From Maratus speciosus (lineage: Eukaryota > Arthropoda > Arachnida > Araneae > Salticidae), in the NCBI GenBank assembly GCA_963932465.1, contig OZ010786.1:271902411-271966410 (forward strand): a DNA stretch of 64,000 bases, read 5' to 3'. How positions within the stretch are numbered: the stretch's first letter is position 1; the number at the start of each line of letters is the position of its first letter. The notes under the pieces are model-generated. The model saw only the letters and a list, made by a program, of their open reading frames with translations, was not told the origin of the DNA and made no database searches. Below are positions 34,241 through 45,190 of the stretch, in pieces. The position numbers were made by a program, and so were the translations under genes.

Positions 34241-35460
34241 TTTAATGAAGTGGTGTCAAGTTCGAGAAGTTGTTTTAGGTCTTCATCATTGGTCTGAACA
34301 GTGGCAAACTGTTTAAAATCTAACACATTAGGAGAAATTGAATCTATCTCAATTCGAGATAATGCATCGGCCACAATGTTGTCAGAGCCTTTAGTATATC
34401 TAATATCGGCAGAAAACTGTGAAATATAGTCTAAATGTCTCAATTGACGTGGGCTACATTTATCAGGGTTTTGTTGAAATGCGAATGTAAGGGGTTTTTG
34501 GTCTGTATAAATAATGAAATTCCGACCTTCTATCATGTGTCTGAATTTTTTTATAGAACAATAAATAGCAAATAATTCACGATCATAAGTAGACCAATTT
34601 CTTTGAGACTTATTTAATTTACAGGAATAAAATGCTATTGGTACCCATTGTTTTTCGGAGAGTTGCATTAAAGATCCACCAATTGCGACATTGCTATCAT
34701 CGACCCATAAGCTTAGCTGGACGCCAGGAATTGGATGTCGTAATAATGTAGCTCGAGCTATAGCTTCTTTTGAAGCAGTGAAGGAAAGAATGGCTTCATC
34801 GTTCCATTGTAATTGCTCAGTTTTGTTAGCATTGGAACGGGGATGTTTTTTCTTATTTTTGTGTCCTTCTAAGAATTTAACGAGTGGAGCTAAAATATCG
34901 GCAGCTTTAGGAATGCACCGTCGATAAAAATTGAAAAGACCTAAGTAGCGTCTTAGTTGAGTTAAGGTAGAGGGCTGGGGGAAATCTCGGATGCATTTTA
35001 CACGATCAGGTAAGGGTTCAATTCCTGCAGCTGAAAGTTTGAATCCTAAAAAATCGATAGTGGATTGGCCAAATTTACATTTATCAACATTAATACACAG
35101 ACCATACTCTTTAAGTCTAGAAAACAACAATTCAAGGTGTTCTAAATATTCAGTTTCATTATTTGATGCAATTAGAAAATCATCAAGAAATGCGTAAACA
35201 AATCCTAAGTCACGAATTACGTCATCAATAAATAATTGAAAAGTTGAGGAAGCGTTACAAAGGCCGAATTGCATACGATTGCTTTCGAAAAGTCCGAATG
35301 GAGTGCAAATCGCAGTTTTATGTACATCATCAGGATTTATGGGAATTTGATAGTAGGCTTTTACTAGATCAATGTGACTTAAGATATGTTTACCATGTAA
35401 TTCAGCAGTGAAATCTGCGATACAAGGGATAGGATATTTTTCTTTAACAGGCTTAAACAT
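34190..35460 (-). pseudogene. pol: Reverse transcriptase and RNase H of the minus-strand gypsy
   Basis: A long clean frame. RT motifs in order: FKPVKEKYPIPCIADF, ILSHIDLVKAYYQIPI (first Asp), MQFGLCNASSTFQLFIDD, YAFLDDFLIAS (intact catalytic Asp pair), then FLGFKLSAAGI and FPQPSTLTQLRRYLGL of the thumb. RNase H follows from about residue 240: WVDDSNVAIGGSL, STYDRELFAIY, IIYTDQKPLTFAF and GSDNIVADALSRIE. It makes cDNA and degrades the template RNA. It starts after a frameshift from the protease segment near 35380-35460 and ends in a frameshift near 34230, so it is a broken part of a single pol frame. Confidence 0.92.
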
Positions 35461-36180
35461 TTTAAATTAACAGTTTGTGCATTTAGAGCACGATAATCAC
35501 CAACAGGTCTCCAATCGACAGATCCTTTCTTCGGCACCAGGTGCAAAGGCGAAGAGTAATTACTTTTAGAAGGTCTCATATGACCGAGTTGTAGCATGTG
35601 CTGAAATTCAGATTTGGCAATTTTTAACCGATCTGGAGCTAGCCGTCTAGGCTTAGCAGCGACTGGAGGCCCCTTAGTGTTTATATAATGCACAGTATTA
35701 TGCTTAACCGGTTGGTTGGGATCCGGTAATTTCGTGATTTCAGGAAATTTAAATAATAATTTACCATATATATCATTTACAAAATTAGGTTTCACAGAAC
35801 ATATATCACAAACACTTAATATAGCAGGAGCTTTTAAATTAGTAGTGGAATCAATAAGACGACGATTCCGTAAATCAAGTTTTAAATTAAAATTATGCAA
35901 AAAATCAGCTCCTAAAATAGCACATGAAACATCACAAATATAACAAGAATATGTAAAATTTCGACGTAGGCCTAAGTTGATATTAATACATTTACGACCA
36001 TACACATTAATTTTTGTGCCATTAGCAGCACGAAAGGTTTGAAGAACAGGCTTAGTTTTGTAATTTTTATTCGCGGCCACAAGTGAGGCATCAGATCCAG
36101 AATCGACTAGAAAACACATACCTGTATTTCTGTGTCTAACGAAAAGGCGACGAGAAGGTGTTGGTGAGAAGTCCGTCGCC
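35379..36180 (-). pseudogene. pol: Protease and RT start of the minus-strand gypsy
   Basis: MCFLVDSGSDASLVAA opens the retropepsin domain, with DSG as the active-site motif; CAILGADFLHNFNL is the conserved C-terminal protease line. Residues about 150-235 lead into RT: PPVAAKPRRLAPDRL, MLQLGHMRPSKSNYSSPLHL, VPKKGSVDWRPVGDYRALN. The frame is shifted from gag (ending 36182) and from the RT body (from 35460). A shift of frame between gag and protease can be natural in this group, but the second one is probably damage. Confidence 0.9.
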
Positions 36181-36181
36181 G

Positions 36182-36958
36182 CTACTCTTCACGCTTCTGG
36201 TTTTCCGAATAAGAACACGGCGCTAGGCACTTTTTTGCCTTTTCTTGATATTTTTGGCGATACCAACACAATGTTGCATCCCTATGGCGGGACTGAGAAC
36301 GATTACGCTGATGGTTATCACTTCTAGATACACTTCTTGAACGACGAAGATGAGCGACTTCTTGGCGTAATGCTTGGATTTCTTTTACGAGCATATCAAT
36401 GGCTGGCGGTGTCTGAGATTCAGTTGTTGGTGTTCGGACCGAAACAGAACTAATGTTGGAAGGCGTTAATTCTATTATTCGATCAGCAATATCCGCCGCT
36501 TTATCTGGAGTAATTTTTTCAATGGAAGCTAGAATCGTTTGTACAGTGGTTGGCATTTGTTGAGTAAACAGTTCTAAAAGAAGATCTTCACTGATATTAT
36601 GGCTTTCAGCCCGTCTTTTCATTAAGCGAAGTAATTCAGTTGGTTTTCTGTCACCCAGGCTTTCTCCAGCTAGCAGTTTCCGAATTTCTAAAGTACGACT
36701 TTCTCCACAACGTTCGATAACTTTTGATTTCAAAATCTGATAAGGATCAGTTGGATCAGGACTCATTACCACATCTCGAACCATAGTAACAGTAGCAGGC
36801 GGTAGATGCGCTACAACATAATTATATTTTGTTTTCGACTCAGTAATAGCTTTAGGAGTAGCTAATTCGAATGTGCTTTCCAGCATATGAAACCATAATG
36901 TAGGGTCCACAAGGATATAGGGTGGAATGACTACGGCAGATGTTTCAGCAGTTGCCAT
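36182..36958 (-). CDS. gag: Gag protein of the minus-strand gypsy
   Basis: 258 codons starting MATAETSAVVIPP, an arthropod-type Gag. The capsid-like part spans about residues 15-170 (FHMLESTFELATPKAI, HLPPATVTMVRDVV, ESLGDRKPTELLRLM, ELFTQQMPTTVQTIL). A coiled-coil stretch follows (LVKEIQALRQEVAHLRR), then an Arg/Ser-rich tail and a zinc-finger-like end CWYRQKYQEKAKKCLAPC. In related Gags I recall a His at the CWYx position; here it is Arg, which may be damage. It begins 118 bp after the LTR and is the only apparently uninterrupted frame of the element. It would form the particle. Function of this copy is not shown. Confidence 0.88.
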   Translation of the reverse strand: MATAETSAVVIPPYILVDPTLWFHMLESTFELATPKAITESKTKYNYVVAHLPPATVTMVRDVVMSPDPTDPYQILKSKVIERCGESRTLEIRKLLAGESLGDRKPTELLRLMKRRAESHNISEDLLLELFTQQMPTTVQTILASIEKITPDKAADIADRIIELTPSNISSVSVRTPTTESQTPPAIDMLVKEIQALRQEVAHLRRSRSVSRSDNHQRNRSQSRHRDATLCWYRQKYQEKAKKCLAPCSYSENQKREE

Positions 36959-36976
36959 TTTGCTAGTTAAACAAAA

Positions 36977-37051
36977 CGTTCTATGAAACAGTTAAATAGT
37001 TCGACGTTCTATGAAACAGTTAAATAGTTCGACGTTCTATGAAACAGTTGA
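36977..37051 (-). repeat. 28-bp tandem repeat in gypsy leader
   Basis: Units start at 36977, 37005 and 37033 (CGTTCTATGAAACAGTTAAA), about 2.7 copies, between the LTR and the gag start. Confidence 0.9.
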
Positions 37052-37061
37052 AGGTTTAAAT

Positions 37062-37075
37062 ATCCGCGGTCACCA
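37062..37075 (-). promoter_or_regulatory. Candidate primer binding site
   Basis: On the minus strand TGGTGACCGCGGAT lies one base after the LTR end. A TGG start next to the LTR fits a tRNA primer site; I cannot name the tRNA with confidence. Confidence 0.55.
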
Positions 37076-37076
37076 T

Positions 37077-37370
37077 TTTAGAGAATGGATTGAAGGGAGA
37101 TGATAAAAATTCAGAAACAGTGACTCAAATAATCAGAAGGTTTTGTAGAAAAATAAACTTTATTAACATAACAACACATAGTCATATATTCGCCAACGTC
37201 ACTGACAGAATAAACTGCCGCTCTCTGCAGAGTTCGAATGTTACTGCGTCACGTGACTTCAAAAGCTCTCCGAAGAAAACGCGGTGGGAGGAAATGCGCC
37301 TTATTGCTATTGGCTGAAAATTAAAATTGCTCCTTGCGCGCGAGAGAGAGAGAAACAGCAGACGGCTACA
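37077..37370 (-). repeat. 5' LTR (minus-strand gypsy)
   Basis: 294 bp, direct repeat of 31121-31411. In minus orientation it starts TGTAGCCG and ends at the primer site. Confidence 0.9.
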
Positions 37371-37669
37371 CAACTTTCTCATCATCTGGTAATTGACAAA
37401 TAGTAAAATCCATCTCAGCGTCAGCAGTAAAAGTAAATTATAATTTTATATAAAAAAAGCATTTTTATTTCGAATAACAGCAAATTAAAAAGCTTTCCAA
37501 GGTTAAGGTTAAATAATAATCATTCACGTAATTCACGTTTCATAAATAGCAAATCACAATGTTTCGCATGGTTTACAAGAAAAATCCTTTTCACGATGAG
37601 GGCTGAAATAATTGGCGCATTAGCATACATTTCGGCATGCTGTCCGTATAACGGAAAAGTACCCTTAAT

Positions 37670-38830
37670 TTTGGCGAAATACTGGAAATAGTGCCAAGTT
37701 GGCGACAGAGAGACGGGTCCCCCATTGGTAACCTCCCTTATAGCGTCATAAAGATCTGACCAATCAGATGCATTTCACGCTATCTACGCAGATTTTTTAT
37801 TGGTCCATTTCCAAATCAAAACTTTTTTTTATATACTAGGGGGCTCTGCCCCCTACGAGCTACGCTCGTCAACCCCCGTTCAGACACCGCAGACTCTAAC
37901 AGCAAGATAATTTAATTGGCTTTAAAAAGATTTCGGAAGATTGAATTATAATTTGAATCTGAGAATTATAATCTGACGTAATTTTCACCAAACTTTTCTT
38001 TCTCTTTTTAATTTTCACGTAAAAATACTTTTGTTAGAAATGAAATATTATGATCATCTTAAAATATCAAATATATGTCTCGAGCAACTTTTAAATTTGA
38101 ACTGTTTTGCAATATTATTTTTTGTTCCTTTTATATAAGTGTAATGTGACGTAAATGTGACGTAAGTTCTCCTATTTAAGACTTCTAACGCATGTTTATG
38201 AATTTATAATTTTACAATATTCTGTCTCTTTTAAAATTCACGTGTAATTATAATTTTTATGACGTAATTTTCAATGAGTTCCTGCTTTTTATATTTTCTG
38301 TTTATAATAGTCACGTGGAAAATAAATTTTTAATTTGATATAAACATTATTGTTTGCGCTGTTTATACAACTGGCAACAGTTTAAATTAATAACATTTTC
38401 TAAAATTTGTAAAAAATATCTCTCAAAATGTTGAAAATTTGAATTTAAAATTGAAATAAAACCTCAAAAAATGAGTCAAATAAGAAAAATAAATACAATC
38501 TGCACACCGGGAACTTATAACGTATAAAATGATCTAAAAATGATTAAATTCTCATGTATAGTTTTTGCTCCAATTAAACTTTTTTAATGGAACGATTTTG
38601 TTCAACTGTAGCATTAAATATCTTTTAAAATAAATCTTCGATTTGAAAACTGTCTGTATCAGCGTGTTTATCAAACATTTCTCTATAATACCACCCATTT
38701 TCATATTTTTGTATGCAATAGTTTTTTTAATATTAACGATGAAAGACCATACTTAAGCATTCAAATTGGATGTGGATCTAGCCGGAATATCTACGCAGAT
38801 TTTCATTGGTCCATTTCCAAGTCAAAACGT
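37670..38830 (+). repeat. GC-rich palindromic module and flanking line, copy 2
   Basis: GGCGAAATACTGGAAATAG, GACAGAGAGACGGG, CCTCCCTTATAGCGTC and TATCTACGCAGATTTT occur at 37670-37800, then ACTAGGGGGCTCTGCCCCC and GAGCTACGCTCGTC at 37838-37872. The TATCTACGCAGATTTTCATT line returns once more near 38790. These match 27315-27727. No gene is seen in the 0.9 kb between. Confidence 0.6.
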
Positions 38831-38879
38831 TTTTTTATATATAGAAGGATAGAAGGATATATATATATATATATCATCT

Positions 38880-40330
38880 TTGTAATAGTGTAACTCTCGT
38901 ATTTATGAACCGATTTGGATAAAATTTCGTGTGTACATAGTACATACCGATGTCTCGACTGAGTTCGTTGGCCAGCTTCATCTGCAGTCTTGTTTCAATA
39001 TGGCGGCCATTTAATTAAAAAAAAAATTTAATTTAAAATGAGGCACAAAAAAATTAGACATTCAAAAATATTTTTTTCTTATGTGTTTGGGCTTGATACA
39101 AAGATTCTGGAGCATTTTTAGTTTCGTCTATATCTTAAAAAATGGCTGAGTTGTAGCACTTTGAATTTCTAGCATGGTTGACATTTTAAAACGATCTCAT
39201 TTTTATCACGCGATAATACAAGTATTTATGAACCGAATTGGATGTGACAAAGAATGTGCATGGTGCATAGCAATGTCTCGACGGAGTTCGTTGGCCAGCC
39301 TCATCCGCCATCTTGTTTCAAAATGGCGGCCATTTAAAATTTAAAAAAAAATTAAAATTTAAAATGAGGCACAAAAATAATAGACATTGAAAAATATTTT
39401 CTTCTTATGTGTTTGGGCTTGATACAAAGATTCTGGAACATTTTTAGTTTCGTCCATATCTTAAAAAATGGCTGAGTTATAGCACTTTGAATTTCTAGAA
39501 TGGCTGGCATTTTGAAACGATCTGATTTTCGTCATGCGATAATACCCGTATTTATGAACCAATTTCGATGTGACAAGGAATGTGCATAGTACATAGCAAT
39601 GTCTCGACTGAGTTCGTTGGCCATCCTCATCCACCATCTCGTTTAAAAATAGCGGCCATTTAAAAGTTTAAAAAAATTAAAATTTAAAAGTGAGGTACAA
39701 AATAATTAGAAATTGAAAAAGATTTTTTCCTTATGTGTTTGAGCTTGATACAAAGACTCCGGAGCATATTTTGTTTCGTCTATGTCTTAAAAAATGGCTG
39801 AGTTATAGCACTTTGAATTTCTAGCATGGCTGATATTTTAAAACGATCTGTTTAAAACGATCTTGTCACGCGATAACACGTGTATTTATGAACCTATTAG
39901 GATGTCACAAGGCATGTGCATAGTGCATAGCAATCTCTCGGCCGAGTTCGTTTGCTAACTTCATCGGCCATCTTGTTTTAAAATGGCGGCCATTTAAAAA
40001 TAAGAAATAAAAAATAAATTTAAAATGAAGTACAAAAAAAATTAGAAATTGAAAAAGATTTTTTTCTTATGTGTTTCATCTTGTTACAAAGATTTCGGAT
40101 TATTTTTTGTTTTGCCTTTATCTAAAAAAAAAGCCGACATATAGCAGTTTGAATTTCGATTGTATGTGACATTTTTAAAAATCTGATTTTTTGCCTGCAA
40201 CAGCACTCGCATGTATCAACCGATTTAGATATGAGTGAGCATGTGCACAGGAATTACTAAGGTCTCGACCAAGTTCATTGGTGAGCTTTGTTGCACCCAT
40301 TATTTCGTTTTAAAATGGCGGGCTATCACC
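38880..40330. repeat. Tandem array, five units of about 325 bp
   Basis: Landmark TCGAC/TCGGCC recurs at about 38955, 39278, 39604, 39938 and 40264. The units carry the same lines as the array at 24770-26880, including CATCTTGTTTCAAAATGGCG and AATGGCTGAGTT. The two arrays belong to one family. Confidence 0.92.
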
Positions 40331-40604
40331 GATAATTCGGGTTAATATAATTATTAATATAATTCGGGATATCACCGAATTTGGCGACAAATATAAATCA
40401 CTTTAATAAAACCAGCTTTGATAACGCTGACTAATTTCGCGAAATTCTCATTCATATTCAATACTGACAAAAATTAGTATTTAATCTTGTATAATCGGGT
40501 TCCACTAATTTGAGCTCCGTGTGTTTGAATAATATAAGCAGGCTTAAAAAAAATAAGGAATATGAAAGCTACCTCTTCCTCCCGGCACTGGCCGGAAGGA
40601 CTTT

Positions 40605-41548
40605 TTTATGATAAAATAAAATTATTTCAATATTTAGAATCGTACAATTGCATGTTTTACTCCCAATTTTTATCTTTATTTCTTTACTATTTAAAGATTA
40701 ACATATTTGTTATTGGCGATGTAAAATGTTAAAATTTAATGATTTCAATGTATACTTTTTAATAAATTAAATCTTTATAAGAATTTTCGCGATATCTATT
40801 TATACTTAGAAACATGGATCATATAAATTCGGCATAAGACAGTCGATGATAAAAAACAAAGATATTTGTAATTATATTTACTAAAATTCATTCATCCGTT
40901 CCAATTTTATTAGCTGGTAAAGAACGTTACATTGCCCACGGTCAAAAAATAGTACTTTCATTTTTTGCGAACAGTCGAGAAAATTATTTTATATTCGCTT
41001 AAAAGATATCACTTTAGCACTATTTCCTTTTACATTAATTTAATAAGGACTGGTATTTGCATGTAAAAATGGAATTTTTTAATCCATAAAACACATCCTG
41101 ATATCCTAGAATCCAAAACACTACATACACAGATGTTTTTCCATGACAATACAACATTTTAATATACTTAGAATTTCATTACAATTTACCCTTCTCGCTG
41201 CGCAACCCGAGATTTCTTCAGGGAACGTAAAAAACGTAAAAGGAGCGAAATTTGCGGAACCAGAGATTTCCTCGAGGATTCATCCCCCCCCCCCCCCCGG
41301 CGACTACTTTTTAATTCAACTCCTACCACTTTTTAAATACAGAAATAATTTTCATATAGATTTTAACAACATCTACAAGAGAAATATACTGCAAAATTTT
41401 TCTTCTTAAAATGGTGGTGCGATAATATAAAAATATACTCCTGTGACAGCTCTGATTTAGCCTGATTTAAATGTTTAATTATTGATTCAGGTTTGGGTTA
41501 AAACAAACTCTTTTATAAAAAATATTTACATATTTTAACTCTAAAATA
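40605..41548. other. Non-coding DNA
   Basis: No gene is seen. A duplicated phrase GAGATTTC-TC-AGG near 41208 and 41264 and a poly-C run (41286-41299) are the only features noted. Confidence 0.5.
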
Positions 41549-42137
41549 TATGAGTGATTCTCAGTAAAGAGGCAATATTGCATTACCTTATCTCTAACAT
41601 GAAAAATGTTAACACAAACTGTTGTTCTTTTGTATCTATGTAGGGGAGACTAGGGAGGGTTGACCCACTTTTTACAAAATGTTTTTTTTTTTTAAATATT
41701 GAACGTAGAACAAAGTTTCATATATCATTTTATTTGTTATATAATCAGTTATCAAAATAAAATTTCTACATAAGTGTAACGTATAAGAAATTTGAAAATT
41801 GACTGATTTTAATCATGAAAAAATAATGGATCAAGGTTCCCCACATATGGAAAGGTGGACCCACTATATGGGAAGCTTGACCTTCTTTGTTTAATATTGC
41901 AATATTTGTGAATAGAAATAAAATCATTTTAAAAAATGTAAGAAAACTTTATGCTACAGAGTTTAATTATGATAAAAAAAAATATATATATATTTAAAAA
42001 TATGATGCTTAAACAAACCTGTTGAGACGCAATCGCAAGTCAGAGGATAAAAATTTTGTTTTAAACAGGATTTTGTCTGAGCAGGTATAATTGTACAGCA
42101 GAGAAAATGAAATTTTAACATTTAAGGCAGTATTCTG

Positions 42138-42660
42138 TCAGAGGCAGGTTCCGTTTTCATAGTGTTTCATGCTATTCTGTCCGGATTTAGGAGCCATTGT
42201 CCCACTTTTTTTTTGTCTCCTTGTCCTATTTTTTGTGACACTCGACCTAATAACTGCAGTTTTCACACAGTTTGGCTTCATCTCACTGTATTCAACCTGG
42301 TGAAATTTGTCTACATACCTTTCTAAAGACTTTCGATCGATGCTATGTTCTTTTGTAACCGCATGAGCACTTAACTTATCATTAACATTATTTAAACCAT
42401 TAAAGGGGAAAGTACTTTCAGTACTAAAAATTTGAAATAAAGGGCTGGCACCAAAATTTACGAACGAATTTATTTGGAAATAAAAAAGGCTATATTTTAC
42501 ATACATATTAAATGGAAAATATATTAGCAAAATTCCGTTTGTGATGACATTCCGGAATTAAAATTAAGTGATTTTAAAAACATACTACTTTCCCTGAAAG
42601 GGTTAAGATTGCTGCTTTCATCCTTTCTAGTCTTTCCCAATGTTTCTATTTACATATTGT
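42138..42660 (-). pseudogene. Possible pogo-like transposase DNA-binding remnant
   Basis: The minus-strand frame 42530-42138 contains NDKLSAHAVTKEHSIDRKSL followed by ERYVDKFH. This resembles the helix-turn-helix of pogo/CENP-B-type transposases (Ala-rich turn, then a KSTLxRYV-like line). A short upstream piece with GKTRKDESS lies beyond the TTAA MITE 42396-42602. Downstream the frame is basic (KNRTRRQKKSG) with no DDE core. TA flanks fit pogo. The match is from memory of the motif, so moderate confidence only. Confidence 0.45.
42392..42606. mobile_element. TTAA MITE in the pogo-like remnant
   Basis: TTAA at 42392-42395 and 42603-42606 flanks 207 bp. The right end reversed is CCCTTTCAGGGAAAGTAGTA. 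The left end ACCATTAAAGGGGAAAGTAC is a diverged version of it. Piggybac-type target and CCCTTT start. Confidence 0.7.
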
Positions 42661-44124
42661 AAGTAATATTTAAATGGATAAAAGTTCCTATCAACTTTCC
42701 CATTTTCTGGCAATTTTTGACATTTTTCTTTAGCCAGTTTTAGACATTTTCTTTTCCATCACACCATTTTACTGTAGCTTTACAGAAGAAATTTACATTC
42801 TTCTATATATATAACCATTAACTTTTCAGTTTTCACAGTGTAGAATAAAAATATTTCCAAAACCACTTAATTAAGGAAGCCTTGAGCATCTAGTCAATCC
42901 TCCCTCACATTGACTGGGTCAAGCCTCCCTACATAGACCTTTTCTAAAGAATAGCGCATTGTTATGTTAAGCCTATTGTACAATATTTATGCCTGAAATA
43001 AAAGCTCGATATTTCTGCATTACTTTAAACCTACTTACTTAAATTTGTATGATATAATTTATCTGAAAAAAAGCTTACAAAAAATTTCTAAAATACACAA
43101 CTTTTTGCTTGAAATTGCCTCGCAATTGATTTTTCCACACCTATTTCGATTATCTCTATGAAACGAAGACTGTTGTTTGAGCATTTGAATAGGTTTGGTT
43201 TACACCTATTGATAAAACTCTGAAATTCTTTTAAATATGAAAATTGATGTATGGGTTAAGCCTCCCGTATGATCAACTGTCCCTAGTCTCCTCTATTTCA
43301 CAATAGTGTTCTTTTTAAAATAAATTCATCAAGATGATTTATTAATTATTAAAAAAAAAATTAAAAAATTTAATGTAAGATAATTATTTCCTCACTAGTT
43401 CCCTACACCTTCTATGTAATTTTAAACTTATTTTTCTCAAATTTAATTCAAATAAATATTTATTATGAAAGTGTTTTAGAAAAGTTAAATAATTATATTA
43501 ATCATAAACACTAGTTTCTTATTTTTTACTCAATTAAAATGTTGTTTTAATTAACAATTGCCATTTTCCCTGCAGTTTAAATCATTCTCTCACATTTTGA
43601 AAAAAATCTAAATTTCAGTCACAAGAAGGCATCATTCTTCAGAATATAAGGATCATTTTGTTTGTTGCATTGACACCTTTCTGTTTAGGAGTCTTTAGAT
43701 TGTGGCGGACATTGTATGTTGCAGAATAAAGTAAAGAAATCAACATTTGTGCATGGGTGTGTTTTTTTAATCGCCATTCCCTCACACAGGATACCTGTTT
43801 CAAGGTAAGTAAAAAAAAAAAAAAAATCTAACTAATATTGTGCTATATGACTGATACTTTAAACAATTATTCATAAATCATTTGCACCCATTCTGTGTAA
43901 CTTGAAAAATGCAGGGATGTTGAATTTTGTCATTCCCTCACATTTGCTGAAATGAGGGAATGATAGAACTTTGTAAAATTTTCAAAACATTCGCTGCTGA
44001 TGCATTTTCTATGCTCATTTAACATTAGAATAAACATTTATGTAACAAATTTCAAAAAATTAAGTAGTTCAAATTTTCACTTCATTGCTTCTCAAATTTG
44101 CCTCTTTACGGAGAATCACTCATA

Positions 44125-44940
44125 TATAGATTTGAAATATGTAATAAAACATGTGCAAACAGCGAGAGGGTTAAAATTAATTTTAAGGATTTTTTCCTTT
44201 ATACCGCCACTGGTACTAGATCACCAAATATTCTCTGTAACACGCATAAGAGTTGATAAAACAATGAATTTAATTATGCGCCAATTAAAGTTAAAAAGCA
44301 TATGTCAAATGGCTGTAAAACTGCAGCAATAAAAAACTTTAAAGGGTAAAAGGTAGAAAATAAATTACAAATAAAAAAAATGAAGAGTGTAGTCGCTTTA
44401 AAAATCCCCATTTATAAATAGATAGTCTAACATTAATTAATTTATTATTAAACGTCGATAAATCAGTTTAGAAATCACGAAAAGATTTAAAAAATAATGT
44501 TTCAATTTTACCTTTCATGTTGCTCTGTTTTAAAAAAGAAACAGAGCAAACGTTTTATAATTTTAAATAAATTTACTTGCGTGCTCTTTCTACCAAGAGT
44601 AAAAAAAGCAGTGAATTTTTCATAATCCATTTCGGTGTCCAAGTCAAATTAATTTATTGTAGCGGAAATTTGGGGGGGGGGGGGGGGACATAATAGCACT
44701 CAAAAAATTAGGCGAGATGAACGCTGAATCCTTATAAAAGAGTGATTTTTTAAAACTATTTTTACTTTTACACTTATTTAATATTGAAGATCTTCTTCTA
44801 AGAAAATTTTCTATAGGACCAAAAAGATATTTTAACGCATCGTGATAATTCGAAACAGCATCTGCAATAAAATAAGTCCCATTTCACTTTGAATTAAGTG
44901 ATTAGTTAAACGTACGTTTACATATTGACTGGGAAATGTA
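44125..44940. other. Non-coding DNA
   Basis: A poly-G run (44670-44687) is the only feature noted. An open frame at 44000-44332 crosses the element edge and is not a gene. Confidence 0.5.
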
Positions 44941-45190
44941 AATTCATGGTGACAGAGCATTACAAAGACTTGATTACGTAAGGTTTGAAAACTCTTTGTT
45001 AATGGAAAACAAAGAGATGCTGTAATTGCATGTTTTAAGAATGTTGTTTCAGTGAGTAATTATAATAACATGCCTGTTTGTTATATGTACGACAGACTGT
45101 AACTCGTAAACAATGCTTAATTTCTTTTCATCTGCTGAAGTTGCGAATGATAAATGGGGGTCACCCACACAGATAAAATATGTAGACTGT
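44941..45190 (+). repeat. Dispersed repeat, copy 2
   Basis: Partner of 16384-16630 in the same orientation, with the same ordered lines (GATTACGTAAGG, TAATTATAATAACATGC, AAACAATGCTTA and others). Confidence 0.6.

Larger units (their letters stand above)
31121..37370 (-). mobile_element. Ty3/gypsy LTR retrotransposon on the minus strand
   Basis: LTRs at 31121-31411 and 37077-37370 are almost identical, apart from a few small differences. They begin (minus strand) TGTAGCCGTCTGCTG and end CTCTAAA. Target duplication CAAC lies at 31117-31120 and 37371-37374. Minus-strand order is primer site, gag, protease, RT, RNase H, integrase, C-terminal GPY-type domain. Gag and most pol motifs are intact, but frameshifts and a 1.4 kb insertion break pol. 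The high LTR identity makes it younger than the plus-strand gypsy copy at 17648. Confidence 0.93.
30341..37413 (-). pseudogene. Merlin (IS1595/ISXO2-like) transposase split by a gypsy element
   Basis: The transposase would cut the element at its inverted repeats and reinsert it. The main part (30949-30341) has the IS1595-type DDE domain: KIGGPNKIIEEDESIF (first Asp), SIIYTDYWKGYKTDEL (second), and HTQNVERLW with a likely third acidic residue, then ESYLIEFMWRRLY at the end. Upstream, in the same frame to 31116, is a decayed zinc-ribbon (NPKWRC) with one in-frame TGA where a Cys would be expected. The frame then continues beyond the gypsy insertion, from its target copy CAAC (37371-37374) to an ATG at 37413. 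Counting one CAAC, 43 plus 776 nt gives 273 codons exactly. It is non-functional as it stands. The bacterial family likeness is normal for Merlin. Confidence 0.85.
29600..37663 (-). mobile_element. Merlin DNA transposon, nested with other elements
   Basis: Terminal inverted repeats are GGTACTTTAGCGTTATACGG on the left (29600) and GGTACTTTTCCGTTATACGG reversed on the right (to 37663), both continuing ACAGCAT. Inside is a minus-strand IS1595/ISXO2-like transposase, the hallmark of the Merlin superfamily. The copy carries MITEs at 29882-30305 and a gypsy element at 31121-37370. Its native length is about 1.4 kb. I could not find a clean target duplication for the whole element. Confidence 0.82.
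27153..40604. mobile_element. Element B: second member of the A family, probably split by later insertions
   Basis: The left end at about 27153 repeats the start of element A, with a perfect hairpin AGGTAGCTTT/AAAGCTACCT, CTATTGCAGCCGTTCGGAGG, and a TA microsatellite at about 27280-27314. A right end like that of A (GAATATGAAAGCTACCTC, then CCGGC-ACTG-GCCGG) lies at about 40558-40600, preceded by five units of the same 325-bp repeat. Merlin, its MITEs and a gypsy element lie between. That these two ends belong to one original insertion is inference; they could be two partial copies. Confidence 0.45.
41641..43295. mobile_element. Inner TA-flanked phrase element with pogo-like remnant
   Basis: TA (41641-41642) then GGGGAGACTAGGGAGGGTT; inverted on the right, GAGGAGACTAGGGACAGTT and TA (43294-43295). 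The phrase GGGAGG-TTGACCC in varied forms recurs at about 41653, 41851-41882, 42895-42930 and 43255. It contains the pogo-like fragment at 42138-42660 and a TTAA MITE. Confidence 0.75.
41549..44124. mobile_element. Outer TA-flanked phrase element
   Basis: TA (41549-41550) followed by TGAGTGATTCTCAGTAAAGA is matched by inverted TCTTTACGGAGAATCACTCA and TA (44123-44124). The phrase CATTCCCTCAC or close variants recurs at about 43586, 43774 and 43931, the last forming an inverted pair with TGAGGGAATG at 43954-43963. Another TA-flanked element (41641-43295) is nested inside it. Confidence 0.75.

Noticed and set aside
29600..37663. Clean 8-bp target duplication of the full Merlin element
   Set aside because: Left flank TGCTTTTT and right flank CTTAATTT agree poorly, and the left flank is disturbed by MITE 1, so I do not claim one.
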